A stretch of 64,000 nucleotides of DNA from Photobacterium ganghwense (GCF_003025595.1 NZ_PYMI01000002.1:868001-932000), one strand, 5' to 3'; positions 35,153 to 44,695 are shown, counted from the stretch's first letter. Made by a program: numbers and translations. Notes: generated from the sequence alone by a model not told the origin.

Positions 35153-36135
35153 GCTGCTGTTGCCCCTTTCCAGTTACTTACAAAATGGTTGTCACCGACC
35201 TTTAACACACCGTTAGCGGTTACCCGGCTGATTTCACGGATCTTGTCAGCGCTTAACGCATAGTTTGGTTCAGATTCCACCAGATTGGCAAAAGGCAGAT
35301 CCGGATCCGGCACGGCTGAAATCAGCAAACGGGTGTAAGGGTGGGTGGGCTGGCGTAAAATAGACTGAGTGTCCCCCCATTCGACAATTTGGCCGCGATA
35401 CATAACGGCTGTTTCTTCCGCGATGTAGTGAGCGGTTGCCAGATCATGTGTGATATACAGAAATCCAATGTTCAGTTTTTCCTTCATCTCTTTCATCAGG
35501 TTCAATACCCCGAGACGGATTGACACATCCAGCATAGAGGTTGGCTCATCGGCAAGAATGATTTCGGCACCGACGGCAAGCGCTCGCGCTAAGTTGACTC
35601 GTTGGCGCTGGCCGCCGCTTAGTTGATGCGGATACTTGGCCAGATCACTGGTTGGCAACTCGACCTGTGTCATCAGTGTTTCTAAGCGCTCATGCAGTTC
35701 GCTGGTATCGGTAACCTGCTGATGAATTTTCAGGGGCCTGGTGAGGTGATGTCGGATGGTATGGGTAGGATTGAGGGAGCCGAATGGGTCCTGAAAAACC
35801 ATTTGTACTTTGCTGCGATAGTGCAGCAGGTCATTCCGCCGGGTAATCTCATTAATGTTTTTGCCATGGAAGAGGATCTGGCCCGATGTTACCTTGTGGA
35901 CTTTAGTGATAAGACGGGCGCAAGTGCTCTTACCGCAACCTGATTCACCCACCAATGCCAGTGTCCGACCCGGGTACAGTTTCAGACTGATATTATTGAG
36001 TGCGCGAAAGGTGTCTGTGGCACCGAATCCACCACCGGCAGCAAAGTCTTTAATGACATTCTTCATCTCAATAACAGGTTCGGCGCTGATGTCGGTGCGC
36101 GTTGTGTTTTCAACATGGTGGGTTAGTAAAGTCAT
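35149..36135 (-). CDS. Oligopeptide-type ABC transporter ATPase (OppF/DppF-like)
   Basis: A 328-residue ATPase of the peptide/nickel family. It has Walker A LVGESGCGKSTCARLI, Q-loop VFQDPFGSLNPTH, signature LSGGQRQRVNLARALA, Walker B IILADEPTSMLD, and the OppD/F C-terminal extension with HPYTRLLISAVPDP. The start overlaps the end of the preceding ATPase by four bases (ATGA). These ATPases work as a heterodimer under two permeases; no permease or binding-protein gene is nearby. A Fur box before the operon points to iron-regulated uptake, perhaps of a siderophore or iron chelate. Confidence 0.9.
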   Translation of the reverse strand: MTLLTHHVENTTRTDISAEPVIEMKNVIKDFAAGGGFGATDTFRALNNISLKLYPGRTLALVGESGCGKSTCARLITKVHKVTSGQILFHGKNINEITRRNDLLHYRSKVQMVFQDPFGSLNPTHTIRHHLTRPLKIHQQVTDTSELHERLETLMTQVELPTSDLAKYPHQLSGGQRQRVNLARALAVGAEIILADEPTSMLDVSIRLGVLNLMKEMKEKLNIGFLYITHDLATAHYIAEETAVMYRGQIVEWGDTQSILRQPTHPYTRLLISAVPDPDLPFANLVESEPNYALSADKIREISRVTANGVLKVGDNHFVSNWKGATAA

Positions 36136-36974
36136 GCCGGGATTTCCTCACTGATTGTAATCTGGCGTGTGCTCTGGTGAATATTAGGGAACGAGTCCCA
36201 CAGTTGACGGGTGTATGGATGCTGCGGGGCATTTCGGATCTGCCGGGCTATGTTCACTTCCACTATCTCGCCGTGACGCATGACGGCAATGCGATCACAA
36301 AGCTGGCTCATCAGAGCAAGATCGTGCGTGATAAAGAGCACTGAAAATCCAAACTCTTTTTGCAACTGAAAAATTTGCTGCAGAATTTCACGCTGCACAA
36401 CCACATCCAGTGCGGTTGTGGGCTCGTCCATAATGATGAGTTTCGGGTTCAGGCTGAGTGCAATCGCGATCACCAGTCGCTGGCGCATGCCCCCACTGAA
36501 TTGGTGTGGATATTCATTCAGGCGCTCACGGGGAATGTTGACGAGATCCATCAGCTTTTCAGCGCGCGCCCGGGCTTGCACGTTGCTGTAACCGAGATGG
36601 TGACGCATGACATCGGCGAATTGCTCGTGAAGGGGGAGCACAGGGTTGAGCGAATTCATGGCACTCTGGAACACCATGGCAATGTCTTTCCAGCGAACTG
36701 CCGCCATTTGAGGCTCGCTCAGTGTGAGCAAATCACGACCGTCAAATGTTATCTGGCCATGAGTGATCATCGCGGGTGGTTTATGTAAGCGGTTGATGGC
36801 AAAAGCGATGGTACTTTTACCGCAACCCGACTCGCCGGCCAGCCCGAAAATCTCGCCTTTGCCAATATCAAAGCTAACCCGTTTGACGGCCTGGAAGTCG
36901 CCGTCATTGGTGATATACGTCACCTCCAGCTCCCGGACTGTAATTAGAGGATCAGTGTGATAAGCCTGTTCCAT
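36132..36974 (-). CDS. Oligopeptide-type ABC transporter ATPase (OppD/DppD-like)
   Basis: A 280-residue ATPase, shorter than standard OppD (about 320) because the C-terminal extension after HPYTRQLWDSFPN is truncated. It has Walker A LAGESGCGKSTIAFAI, Q-loop VFQSAMNSLNPVLP, signature FSGGMRQRLVIAIALS, and Walker B IIMDEPTTALD. The missing CxxxxxxC 4Fe-4S region of some DppD proteins is noted. ATG 36974 follows AAGGGA; a 12-codon upstream extension is not used. It is the first gene of the three-gene operon, 44 bases downstream of a strong Fur box. Confidence 0.9.
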   Translation of the reverse strand: MEQAYHTDPLITVRELEVTYITNDGDFQAVKRVSFDIGKGEIFGLAGESGCGKSTIAFAINRLHKPPAMITHGQITFDGRDLLTLSEPQMAAVRWKDIAMVFQSAMNSLNPVLPLHEQFADVMRHHLGYSNVQARARAEKLMDLVNIPRERLNEYPHQFSGGMRQRLVIAIALSLNPKLIIMDEPTTALDVVVQREILQQIFQLQKEFGFSVLFITHDLALMSQLCDRIAVMRHGEIVEVNIARQIRNAPQHPYTRQLWDSFPNIHQSTRQITISEEIPA

Positions 36975-37017
36975 GTCGTTCCCTTCTGAGTAATCATAAA
37001 ACCAAATCAATAATGCA

Positions 37018-37036
37018 AATGAAAACTATTATCATT
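37018..37036. promoter_or_regulatory. Fur box upstream of the ABC ATPase operon
   Basis: AATGAAAACTATTATCATT fits the Vibrio Fur pattern AATGANAATNATTNTCATT at all defined positions but one. It is 44 bases upstream of the first ATPase start, where a repressor would cover the promoter. Confidence 0.75.
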
Positions 37037-37271
37037 CTGGTGAGGTGTAAAGTGAAGAGGGTCTGCGGGGCTGAAAATTATCGAGCCAAATAGCACTTTT
37101 TTCACAACAGTTTCAGATTTTCTCAAACTAATATCAGGGAGTGTAATTACGCTCACACTGTTAACTTAATGTTGCGTAGGTTGTTATGTTATTGGAATGC
37201 TTCACGTAAATGCCATTATGAAAGAGGTACACTGATTAATATCCATTTATTTCTCAGGGAGTGAGTGAACG

Positions 37272-38699
37272 ATGAGAGTGAGTCATGTCTTTATGTCTGT
37301 ACTGGCTGTCTGTGCAGCGGCTCCGGCATTGGCGGTGGAAGGCGCAATGAATCTCACCCATTCAACGGTGGGGTATGCATCATTACTGATTTTTGCGCTG
37401 GCATACTTGCTGGTGATGGGGGAGGAATATCTCAAGCTCCGTAAGTCTAAACCCGTGCTACTGGCTGCGGGGGTGATGTGGCTGATGATTGGGTACGTCT
37501 ATCAGGAACATGGTATGGGGGAGGTCGCCAAAGAAGCGCTTGAACACAACCTGCTGGAATATGCAGAACTTCTTCTCTTCCTGCTGGTGGCCATGACATA
37601 CATCAATGCCATGGAAGAGCGGCGTTTATTTGATGCCCTGCAGGGATGGATGGTTAGCAAAGGATTCAATTTCCGTAGCCTGTTCTGGCTAACTGGGATG
37701 TTGGCTTTTGTGATTTCTCCCATTGCTGACAACCTGACTACTGCGTTGCTGATGTGTGCTGTGGTGATGAAGGTAGGTGGCAGTAACATCCGCTTCATTA
37801 ACCTAGCGTGTATCAACATTGTGGTTGCGGCTAACGCCGGAGGGGCGTTTAGCCCATTCGGTGATATTACAACGCTGATGGTGTGGCAGGCGGGGTTGGT
37901 CGACTTCATGGGATTCCTGGATTTGTTTCTGCCGGCGTTGGTTAATTATCTGGTGCCCGCGACACTCATGTCGTTTTTCGTCCCTCAAACTCAGCCGAAT
38001 ACTGCAAGTGAATATGTGGAGATGAAACGCGGCGCACGTCGTATCGTATTGCTTTTCATTCTGACCATTGCCACAGCGGTTGGCTTCCATGGCTGGGTGC
38101 ATTTCCCGCCAGTAATGGGGATGATGATGGGGCTTGCATACCTTCAGTTCTTTGGTTTCTACCTGCGTAAAACCTTGCACCGCTCTCTGGAAAGGAAAAA
38201 AGCCATTGCGATAGCCAACCATGATGAAGAAGCCCTGAGACGATTAGGTTCTGTAGTGCCGTTTGATGTGTTCAAACGAATCTCTCATGCTGAATGGGAT
38301 ACCCTGCTGTTTTTCTACGGTGTGGTGATGTGTGTGGGTGGGTTGAGCCTGCTCGGATATCTGGGACTGGTTTCTGAAGTGATGTACACCGAGTGGAATC
38401 CGGTCTGGGCAAACATTATGGTTGGCTTGTTGTCAGCGATCGTCGATAACATACCGGTGATGTTCGCTGTATTGTCAATGCAGCCCGATTTATCACTGGG
38501 GAACTGGTTGCTTGTTACGCTGACTGCCGGGGTGGGGGGAAGCCTGTTGTCCATCGGTTCTGCGGCGGGTGTAGCACTAATGGGTGCGGCGCACGGCAAG
38601 TATACCTTTTTTGGCCACCTGAAATGGACACCGGCGATCGCCTTGGGCTACGCGGCCAGTATTTTGTGTCACCTGTTGCTCAATAGTCGTTTGTTCTGA
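37272..38699 (+). CDS. nhaD: Na+/H+ antiporter NhaD
   Basis: A 475-residue inner-membrane antiporter with 12-13 hydrophobic segments after a cleavable signal-like N-terminus (SVLAVCAAAPALA-VEG). The ion-transporter signatures are the conserved LAFVISPIADNLTTALLMCA and GGAFSPFGDITTLMVWQAG blocks, plus AIVDNIPVMFAVL near the C-terminus. It exports Na+ (and Li+) for protons and suits a marine or halotolerant cell. GGGAG lies before the ATG. Monocistronic, ending at a bidirectional terminator shared with ltaE. Confidence 0.94.
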   Translation: MRVSHVFMSVLAVCAAAPALAVEGAMNLTHSTVGYASLLIFALAYLLVMGEEYLKLRKSKPVLLAAGVMWLMIGYVYQEHGMGEVAKEALEHNLLEYAELLLFLLVAMTYINAMEERRLFDALQGWMVSKGFNFRSLFWLTGMLAFVISPIADNLTTALLMCAVVMKVGGSNIRFINLACINIVVAANAGGAFSPFGDITTLMVWQAGLVDFMGFLDLFLPALVNYLVPATLMSFFVPQTQPNTASEYVEMKRGARRIVLLFILTIATAVGFHGWVHFPPVMGMMMGLAYLQFFGFYLRKTLHRSLERKKAIAIANHDEEALRRLGSVVPFDVFKRISHAEWDTLLFFYGVVMCVGGLSLLGYLGLVSEVMYTEWNPVWANIMVGLLSAIVDNIPVMFAVLSMQPDLSLGNWLLVTLTAGVGGSLLSIGSAAGVALMGAAHGKYTFFGHLKWTPAIALGYAASILCHLLLNSRLF

Positions 38700-38796
38700 G
38701 TCTTGCCGCTTTGACAAGAAAACATTTTTCCGGTCATACAAAACCATAGAGGGGTCCATAGGGCGCTTTGATCAAAGACATCGAAGATCAAAAACG

Positions 38797-38820
38797 AAAA
38801 GGCACCTCAGGTGCCTTTTG
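38797..38820. terminator. Bidirectional terminator between nhaD and ltaE
   Basis: AAAAGGCACC (38797-38806), loop TCA, GGTGCCTTTT (38810-38819). A-rich on the left and T-rich on the right, between convergent genes. Confidence 0.8.
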
Positions 38821-38917
38821 TCGTTAATCTTCGCTCAGTTTGTTACTTGGTTTATTTGTCGCTGGCGTATCTTTGTGAGCAAAACTTTGTAAACGGACTT
38901 TGCAGGTGAAACCAGTG

Positions 38918-39955
38918 TTAGTCGGTTTGCAGATGCGGTGCAAGATTGCTGACTGTCGTTTTCAGTGCCGAAATAAACGTATCAATATCTGCGCGCGAAA
39001 TATCCAGATGTGTGACCAGACGCATTGGTTGACCCGCACTGATCAGAATGCCTTGTTCTTTGAGTGTTGCCACAAGCTGATGTTGATCCAGCGAGGGGGC
39101 CACTTTGGCAAAAAGCATATTGGTCTGTATATGTTGGGTATTGACGGAAAATCCTGCCACCTGATTTAGTTGCTCTGCCAGATATCGGGCATTAGCATGA
39201 TCATCAGCCAGACGCTCAATATGATCTGTTAACGCGATCTTTGCGGCAGCGGCGAGAATACCCGCCTGGCGCATCCCGCCACCCAGTACTTTACGCCAGC
39301 GGCGGGTACGCTGAATAAATGCGCTGTCACCCAGCACCAGTGAGCCAATCGGTGCGCCCAGCCCTTTAGACAGGCAGATGGTCATGGAGTCGAAGTACTG
39401 GCTGATGTCAGTAATATCGATGTTCAATGCAACAGCGGCGTTGTACACCCTCGCACCATCCAGATGAAGTTTGAGTTGGTGCTCATCAGCAAATGCCCGT
39501 GCCTGAGCGAGATAGCTCAACGGCAGAATTTTACCATTGATGGTATTTTCCAGACTTAATAACCGGGTGCGGGCAAAGTGCGGATCATTCGGCTTAATGG
39601 CTGCTGCCAGCTTGGTGAAACACAATGTCCCGTCTTTCTCATTCTCAATCGGCTGAGGTTGAATTGAGCCAAGAACGGCCGCGCCGCCCCCTTCGAACTT
39701 GTAGTTGTGCGCCTGCTGGCCGCATAGGTATTCGTCACCACGTTCACAATGAGCCATTAGTGATAAAAGGTTTGCCTGAGTACCAGAGCTGCAAAACAAA
39801 GCACTCTCGAATCCGTGGCGTTCGGCTGCCCATTGTTCCAGCTCATTGACGGTTGGGTCGTCCTGGTAAACATCGTCGCCAACAGCGGCTGTAGACATTG
39901 CCTGGCGCATGGCTGGGGTAGGTTGTGTCACGGTGTCGGAACGGAAGTCAATCAT
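38918..39955 (-). CDS. ltaE: Low-specificity L-threonine aldolase
   Basis: A 345-residue PLP enzyme cleaving L-threonine and L-allo-threonine to glycine and acetaldehyde. The N-terminus FRSDTVTQPTPAMRQAM and VGDDVYQDDPTVNELE are diagnostic. The PLP lysine is in TICLSKGLGAPIGS, and the substrate-binding Arg in RWRKVLGGGMRQAG. AAGGA stands before the ATG. Length is normal (333-345). It feeds the glycine pool handled by the gcv genes 30 kb away. Confidence 0.95.
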   Translation of the reverse strand: MIDFRSDTVTQPTPAMRQAMSTAAVGDDVYQDDPTVNELEQWAAERHGFESALFCSSGTQANLLSLMAHCERGDEYLCGQQAHNYKFEGGGAAVLGSIQPQPIENEKDGTLCFTKLAAAIKPNDPHFARTRLLSLENTINGKILPLSYLAQARAFADEHQLKLHLDGARVYNAAVALNIDITDISQYFDSMTICLSKGLGAPIGSLVLGDSAFIQRTRRWRKVLGGGMRQAGILAAAAKIALTDHIERLADDHANARYLAEQLNQVAGFSVNTQHIQTNMLFAKVAPSLDQHQLVATLKEQGILISAGQPMRLVTHLDISRADIDTFISALKTTVSNLAPHLQTD

Positions 39956-40248
39956 TGCGTCATCCTTGCAGTGTTTTTTGCCAATATATCATAGCGACTG
40001 AAAATGTAACCGAATTCCATGCGCTATAAATTGTTAAGGTTGAGAAACCTTCAGGCTGTCAAGGTGATGAAACGTTATTTGTTCCGTGCTTGACGAAGGG
40101 CAAAAAACTTCCGGAATATTTGTGTTGATTTGATGAATCTTTATTTAACCCCTACCAGGTTGACTAAACTTACCATTGATCCTGTTGGGTAACTTTGAAC
40201 ACTTACCGGGATCATTCTTATGGCTGAGTTCAGATAGGAGGCTGGTGT
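39956..40248. other. ltaE / small protein divergent intergenic region
   Basis: About 290 bases with no gene; it must hold promoters for both neighbours. No notable repeat or operator seen. Confidence 0.5.
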
Positions 40249-40551
40249 ATGTTGGCTGAGCATAGGCAATATCTATTGCCAGAGGGATGTGGTTTACATG
40301 CGAAAGTAACCGTAATCCCCACCGGAGAGCTGGAAGTCAATATATTAGAAGAAGATAATCACTATAAAGGTGAATTTGATGAGCTGTACTTCTATTCTGC
40401 TGGTAAAAAAACAGAATTAGTGTGCAAAGATCAGCTAAAGCCAGAGAATATTCGCTGGCACTTATGCTTAACCAGTGATGACGCTAGAGAGCTGGCTAAG
40501 CTAATTGAGTTGGCTGAAGAAGAATTCGAGATCTTGATGAGGGATCTCTAA
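40249..40551 (+). CDS. Small cytoplasmic protein of unknown function
   Basis: A 100-residue acidic protein with a predicted beta-rich N-terminal half (LHAKVTVIPTGELEVNILEE) and a helical C-terminus (SDDARELAKLIELAEEEFEI). No signal peptide or membrane segment. AGGAGG lies ten bases before the ATG and a strong terminator follows, so the gene is real and monocistronic. I recognise no family. Its cysteines (EGCGLH, LVCKDQ, HLCLTS) are scattered. Confidence 0.7.
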   Translation: MLAEHRQYLLPEGCGLHAKVTVIPTGELEVNILEEDNHYKGEFDELYFYSAGKKTELVCKDQLKPENIRWHLCLTSDDARELAKLIELAEEEFEILMRDL

Positions 40552-40596
40552 TCGCTCATTCCAACCCCAATTTTTGTATCTGATAGCCGTACCTTT

Positions 40597-40627
40597 AAAG
40601 CCCTGTGCATCAGTACAGGGCTTTTTT
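40597..40627 (+). terminator. Intrinsic terminator after the 100-residue protein gene
   Basis: AAAGCCCTGT (40597-40606) with ACAGGGCTTT (40615-40624), then Ts. Confidence 0.85.
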
Positions 40628-40739
40628 AGCTGCGACTCTGTCCAGCTGACAAATTGGATAGTTATGATGAAATGGGGAGGTTTAGATAGTTAGTCTCTTC
40701 TCTATTTTCTCTTTCTACCCTCTGCGAGTCGAAAGCCTG

Positions 40740-41867
40740 TCAGAAGCGCTTATTTCCCATTTGATATACGCTGCATACGTCATTACTGGCGTTCAACAAC
40801 GTGATATTGGCTTTGTAGCCGGGCTCCAGTTTGCCGTACTCGTGATCGATACCAATGGCGCGCGCTGGATACAAACTGGCCATCCGTAAGGCTTCCTCGC
40901 GGGATATTCCTACATGCTGATTCAGGTTTTTTACACCTTCAATCATAGTGATGGCAGCGCCTGCGATAGTGCCATCTGCATAATGGCATTTCCCATCGGT
41001 CACGTACGCTTTGGTGCCAGCCATATCGTATTCCGTCATATCGGTTCCGGCGGGTGTTACCGCATCGGTTACCATAAAAAGCTTATCCTTGAGGATCTCA
41101 TGTGCGATTCGAACGGAAGCAAAATCAGAATGTATGCCATCGACAATGATACCCGTGTAAGGTTTGCGATCGAAAATATAGCCCACAGCACCCGGTTCGC
41201 GGGAGCCCAACGGGCTCATGGCGTTGTATAAGTGCGTTGCTAATTCGAGGTGATCTTTCGTATTAAGCTCATGGTAGCTGGCATTGGTATGGCCGAGAGA
41301 AACCCGGATTCCGGCCTGATGCAGGATATCGATAACAGATTGCGGTGTATGTTCAGGAGCCAGGGTCACAACAGATATCTGGTCTTTGTGATCGGCGAGA
41401 TAGAGCGCCGTCAGTTCATCTAAAGTGCGAATGTGGTTTTCGTTGTGCGCCCCTTTCTTTTCTTTGCTAATAAAGGGGCCCTCAAGATGCAATCCCAGCA
41501 CACCCAGTGCCGATTTATTCTTGAGGCCGGCGACGACATCAATGGCGCGACACATGCTGTCATGCTGGCTGGTGATGAAAGTCGGTAAAAATTGTGTAGT
41601 GCCGGACAGCAGATTGGTCCTGTTCATCACTTCCAGTGTTTTTTCGCTGGTTTGTGTATTAAACAGTACGCCACCGCAGCCGTTGAGTTGCAGGTCGATA
41701 AATCCTGCTGTCGCAGTCAGCCCGTCACCGTTGTATTGTTGGCTCGGCAGGACAACCGATTCATTCATAGGCACAATATCGAGAATGATGTCGCCATCTA
41801 CAATGATGGCCTGATTGGGCAAGATGGTGGAGCCATTAAAGACGTTAACATTTGTGATAGCGTACAT
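40740..41867 (-). CDS. nagA: N-acetylglucosamine-6-phosphate deacetylase
   Basis: A 375-residue amidohydrolase converting GlcNAc-6-phosphate to glucosamine-6-phosphate in chitin and amino-sugar catabolism. Visible motifs: GFIDLQLNGCGGVLFN, metal ligand Glu in LGLHLEGPFIS, His in VSLGHTNASY and ATHLYNAMSP, and catalytic Asp in VTDAVTPAGTD. TAGGA is placed before ATG 41867. It stands alone, without nagB, nagC or nagE; Vibrios often have a second nagA, so this may be a paralogue. A NagC-type operator lies 143 bases upstream. Confidence 0.93.
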   Translation of the reverse strand: MYAITNVNVFNGSTILPNQAIIVDGDIILDIVPMNESVVLPSQQYNGDGLTATAGFIDLQLNGCGGVLFNTQTSEKTLEVMNRTNLLSGTTQFLPTFITSQHDSMCRAIDVVAGLKNKSALGVLGLHLEGPFISKEKKGAHNENHIRTLDELTALYLADHKDQISVVTLAPEHTPQSVIDILHQAGIRVSLGHTNASYHELNTKDHLELATHLYNAMSPLGSREPGAVGYIFDRKPYTGIIVDGIHSDFASVRIAHEILKDKLFMVTDAVTPAGTDMTEYDMAGTKAYVTDGKCHYADGTIAGAAITMIEGVKNLNQHVGISREEALRMASLYPARAIGIDHEYGKLEPGYKANITLLNASNDVCSVYQMGNKRF

Positions 41868-42196
41868 GGGCGTTCCTACTGATTTATCAATGCGACAGCA
41901 ATTAATACCGGTTTATCACCTACGCTGGCCTAACCGTTTTTATGGAGCGATTGTTTGGGCTGATGAGCCGACCAGTGCTATGTCCAGTGGTGTGTCTGCG
42001 TAGTGATTGTTATTTTTTGATAAAAAATAAGTTATTGCAATCATCCTTATTTGTCAACTGCTGTGCCCAAAACTGTGTCCTTCTCCCAGCAGAATACCAA
42101 GGTATATTTTGCAAAAGCTCTCTCAAAAGCTTTTCTGGTAAGGTTCTTGGTAAAGGGCTTACTGCTAATGATTGCCTGAGAAAGAGGACTCTATGG
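41868..42196. other. nagA promoter region and LysR 3' flank
   Basis: About 330 bases; no gene. It contains the NagC-like palindrome at 42010-42030. Confidence 0.5.
42010..42030. promoter_or_regulatory. NagC-type operator upstream of nagA
   Basis: Arms TTATTTTTT and AAAAAATAA around GAT form a perfect palindrome. It matches the NagC/Mlc-type pattern TTATTTT-N7-AAAATAA exactly. It lies 143-163 bases before the nagA start, somewhat far for simple repression, so the promoter may be distant or a loop may form. Confidence 0.55.
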
Positions 42197-43084
42197 TTAC
42201 TGTGAATTCAGGCCGGTCCAGTTTTCATGGAAGAAGTCAATCAGTGCCTGTGTTCGCTCCGGAAGGTGTTTGCGGCTGGGATACAGCATCATGACATCAG
42301 CCCCTTCAATCTGCCATTCGGGTAACACCTGTATTAATTCACCATTCTCCAGCGATGCTCGGACGTACCATTCGGGGAGTTTTGCCACGCCAAACCCTGA
42401 GATAGCCGCATGATGAATACAGTCTAGTTCGTCAGACTGAATCCGTCCGTTATGCTTAAGACTGACGCTATTTCCGTTCGGGTGAAGAAAATGCCAGCGT
42501 TGATCAGGGTTTGAGGTTAGCAGGAGATGGCGTGCCAACTCATTTGGGTGCGAGATCGCCGGATGAGTCGTCAGGTATTCCATGCTGGCGCAGAGAATTG
42601 CCGGGTTGTGGGCAATTTTCCGGGACACCCAGTCTGACGGAGGTTGCCGGCCAAAACGTAGGGCAATGTCGATATCTCCTCGCATAAAGTAGTCGGCTTG
42701 GTTACCCAATTGAAAACGCAACTGAATGTTTGGGTGGTGTTTGGCAAATTCCAGTGCAATTAAACCCAGAGGGTGTTGGGTTGGAATAATTGGTGCATTG
42801 ATCACAATCAGCCCAGACAGCTGATCTTTTTCATCATCGATTTCTGCCACGCGTGCCTGCAGGTCGTCAAAGAGAGCGGCAAACTCTTTCACGAACAGCA
42901 GTCCGTCTTTGGTCAGCTGCATGTCTTTGGCATGGCGAACCAGCAGCTTGCGGCCACTGTCACTTTCAAGTTGTTGAATACGGCGACTGAGCGTACTGGT
43001 CGGAATGTTGATTTGACGGGCTGCGGCAGCAAAGCTTCCTGCTTTGACTACCCGGAGAAATAAAGCAAGATCATCAAGTTTCAT
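42197..43084 (-). CDS. LysR-family transcriptional regulator
   Basis: A 295-residue regulator. The N-terminal winged helix is at 1-60 (LALFLRVVKAGSFAAAARQI, then PTSTLSRRIQQLE), and the C-terminal co-inducer-binding domain is at about 90-290. It starts at ATG 43084, divergent from the MFS exporter by 96 bases. LysR regulators usually act on the divergent neighbour, so control of the exporter is the likely role. The ligand is unknown. It belongs to the large AaeR/CrgA-like branch. Confidence 0.9.
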   Translation of the reverse strand: MKLDDLALFLRVVKAGSFAAAARQINIPTSTLSRRIQQLESDSGRKLLVRHAKDMQLTKDGLLFVKEFAALFDDLQARVAEIDDEKDQLSGLIVINAPIIPTQHPLGLIALEFAKHHPNIQLRFQLGNQADYFMRGDIDIALRFGRQPPSDWVSRKIAHNPAILCASMEYLTTHPAISHPNELARHLLLTSNPDQRWHFLHPNGNSVSLKHNGRIQSDELDCIHHAAISGFGVAKLPEWYVRASLENGELIQVLPEWQIEGADVMMLYPSRKHLPERTQALIDFFHENWTGLNSQ

Positions 43085-43180
43085 ACAGTGATCCCAAAAA
43101 TGGAATTTTGACCTTCATTATATCCTGTTTTCGAAATTCACTTCATGAATTATCCTTGCCATGCCATTGAAGGAGAATGT

Positions 43181-44695
43181 ATGTCGCCAAAAACCATCTT
43201 TGCCAGTGTCGCGCTGGTTATTGCGTTAGGATCTTTAGAAAAAAGTATCGTGACCACTCCGTTACCCATTATTGGTGACGAGCTGGGAGCCGGTCAGGCT
43301 TTGACCTGGGTTGTCACCGCTTACCTGCTTGCTGCCACGGCAGTCTTACCGGTATACGGTAAGCTGAGTGATATTTTTGGGCGGGTGAAAATGCTCAATG
43401 CCAGCATTGTCTTGTTTGTGCTGGGTTCGATTGCGTGTGCGTTGGCACAGGATTTGCCGACCCTGATAGCCGCCCGTGTCCTGCAAGGAATTGGCGGCGG
43501 TGGACTGATCGCTCTGGCGTTTACGGTGATTGCCGACTCTATCCCTGCACGCGAAGTGGGTAAATATCAGGGGTATATCTCTGCGGTTTACGCGGTGTCC
43601 AGCATTGCTGGACCATTGCTCGGCGGCTACTTTGCTGAACACCTGAGCTGGCGTTGGGTGTTCTGGATCAATATTCCACTCGGTGGACTGGCGCTATGGA
43701 TGATTAATACCAACCTGAAGCATCTGAATCAGGGGCGAGAAAGTCAGTTCGATTGGTTGGGCGCCGGTCTGCTGATGATCGCAACAACTCTGCTATTGCT
43801 GTTACTGTCTCCGGAAGCGGCTATCAGTAAGGTATTCCTGGCATTTGCGCTGACAATCAATCTGATTGCTTTGGTGCTGGTGGAACGCAAGGTTTCTGAT
43901 CCAATTCTGCCTGCGAGGCTGACCCGTCTGCCGGGTTATATGATCAGTGTCTCTCTTATTATGTGTTCGCAGCTGCTGATGTTTGCGGTGCTGGTGTATT
44001 TACCGCTGCAAATGCAGTGGCAGCAAGGGATGACGGCCTCAACAGCCGGTTTGATTATGGTGGTGTTTATGATGAGCATCACGGCCGGGGCGTATTTTGG
44101 CGGTAAACGTATTGCTAAAACCGGGGTGTATAAATCACTGGTTGTCCTTGGTTTTGCCATGGCCAGTGTGGCGCTGGGCTTGCTGTATTTCGGCATGCTG
44201 ACGAAGGTTGCCCTGGCGCTGGGTGGCCTGGGACTGGGGTTGACCTTACCGGCATTGGGCGTTGTGGTACAGAACGTACTGCCGGCATCAGATCGTGGTA
44301 TTGGATTGTCCATGTTCGGTTACAGCCGAGAATTGGGTGGTGCGATTGGCGTGGCGCTCTGCGGCGCGTTGTTCCACATGAAAGTACCGGTGCTTGTCGG
44401 TGAAGGCGCCGGACATGGGTTGTCACATTTTGATCCTCAGGTTCTGGGCGAAGGATTTACCCTGACTTATGCGGGAATGGCCGTAGTTTCCGTCATTGCG
44501 CTGCTAGCCACTATCGCTTGCCTGAAAGCGCAATCGCTGGCAGAACACGTCACTCATGATCAAACGCTTGAGTCCGGACATGAGCAAGGAAACCTGCCAG
44601 CCGGAAATCACAAACCCGATAGAAAAGACATCGCAGAAACTGAAGCAACAGGAGCGGCTGGTGATACAGGGAAAGGCAACGATGGCACGAAATAG
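43181..44695 (+). CDS. MFS drug exporter, DHA2-type (14 helices)
   Basis: A 504-residue proton-driven exporter. Motif A-like LPVYGKLSDIFGRVKMLN follows helix 2, and the region GIGGGGLIALAFTVIADSIP and SIAGPLLGGYFAEHLSWRWVFWINIPLGG (motif C, then the W-R-W-x-F-x-I-N-x-P signature) are typical of DHA2 drug:H+ antiporters. About 14 helices are visible. A polar tail of about 50 residues rich in Glu, His, Gly and Lys follows. AAGGAG fixes ATG 43181; an upstream twelve-codon extension is not used. Probably controlled by the divergent LysR protein. The substrate is unknown. Confidence 0.9.
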   Translation: MSPKTIFASVALVIALGSLEKSIVTTPLPIIGDELGAGQALTWVVTAYLLAATAVLPVYGKLSDIFGRVKMLNASIVLFVLGSIACALAQDLPTLIAARVLQGIGGGGLIALAFTVIADSIPAREVGKYQGYISAVYAVSSIAGPLLGGYFAEHLSWRWVFWINIPLGGLALWMINTNLKHLNQGRESQFDWLGAGLLMIATTLLLLLLSPEAAISKVFLAFALTINLIALVLVERKVSDPILPARLTRLPGYMISVSLIMCSQLLMFAVLVYLPLQMQWQQGMTASTAGLIMVVFMMSITAGAYFGGKRIAKTGVYKSLVVLGFAMASVALGLLYFGMLTKVALALGGLGLGLTLPALGVVVQNVLPASDRGIGLSMFGYSRELGGAIGVALCGALFHMKVPVLVGEGAGHGLSHFDPQVLGEGFTLTYAGMAVVSVIALLATIACLKAQSLAEHVTHDQTLESGHEQGNLPAGNHKPDRKDIAETEATGAAGDTGKGNDGTK

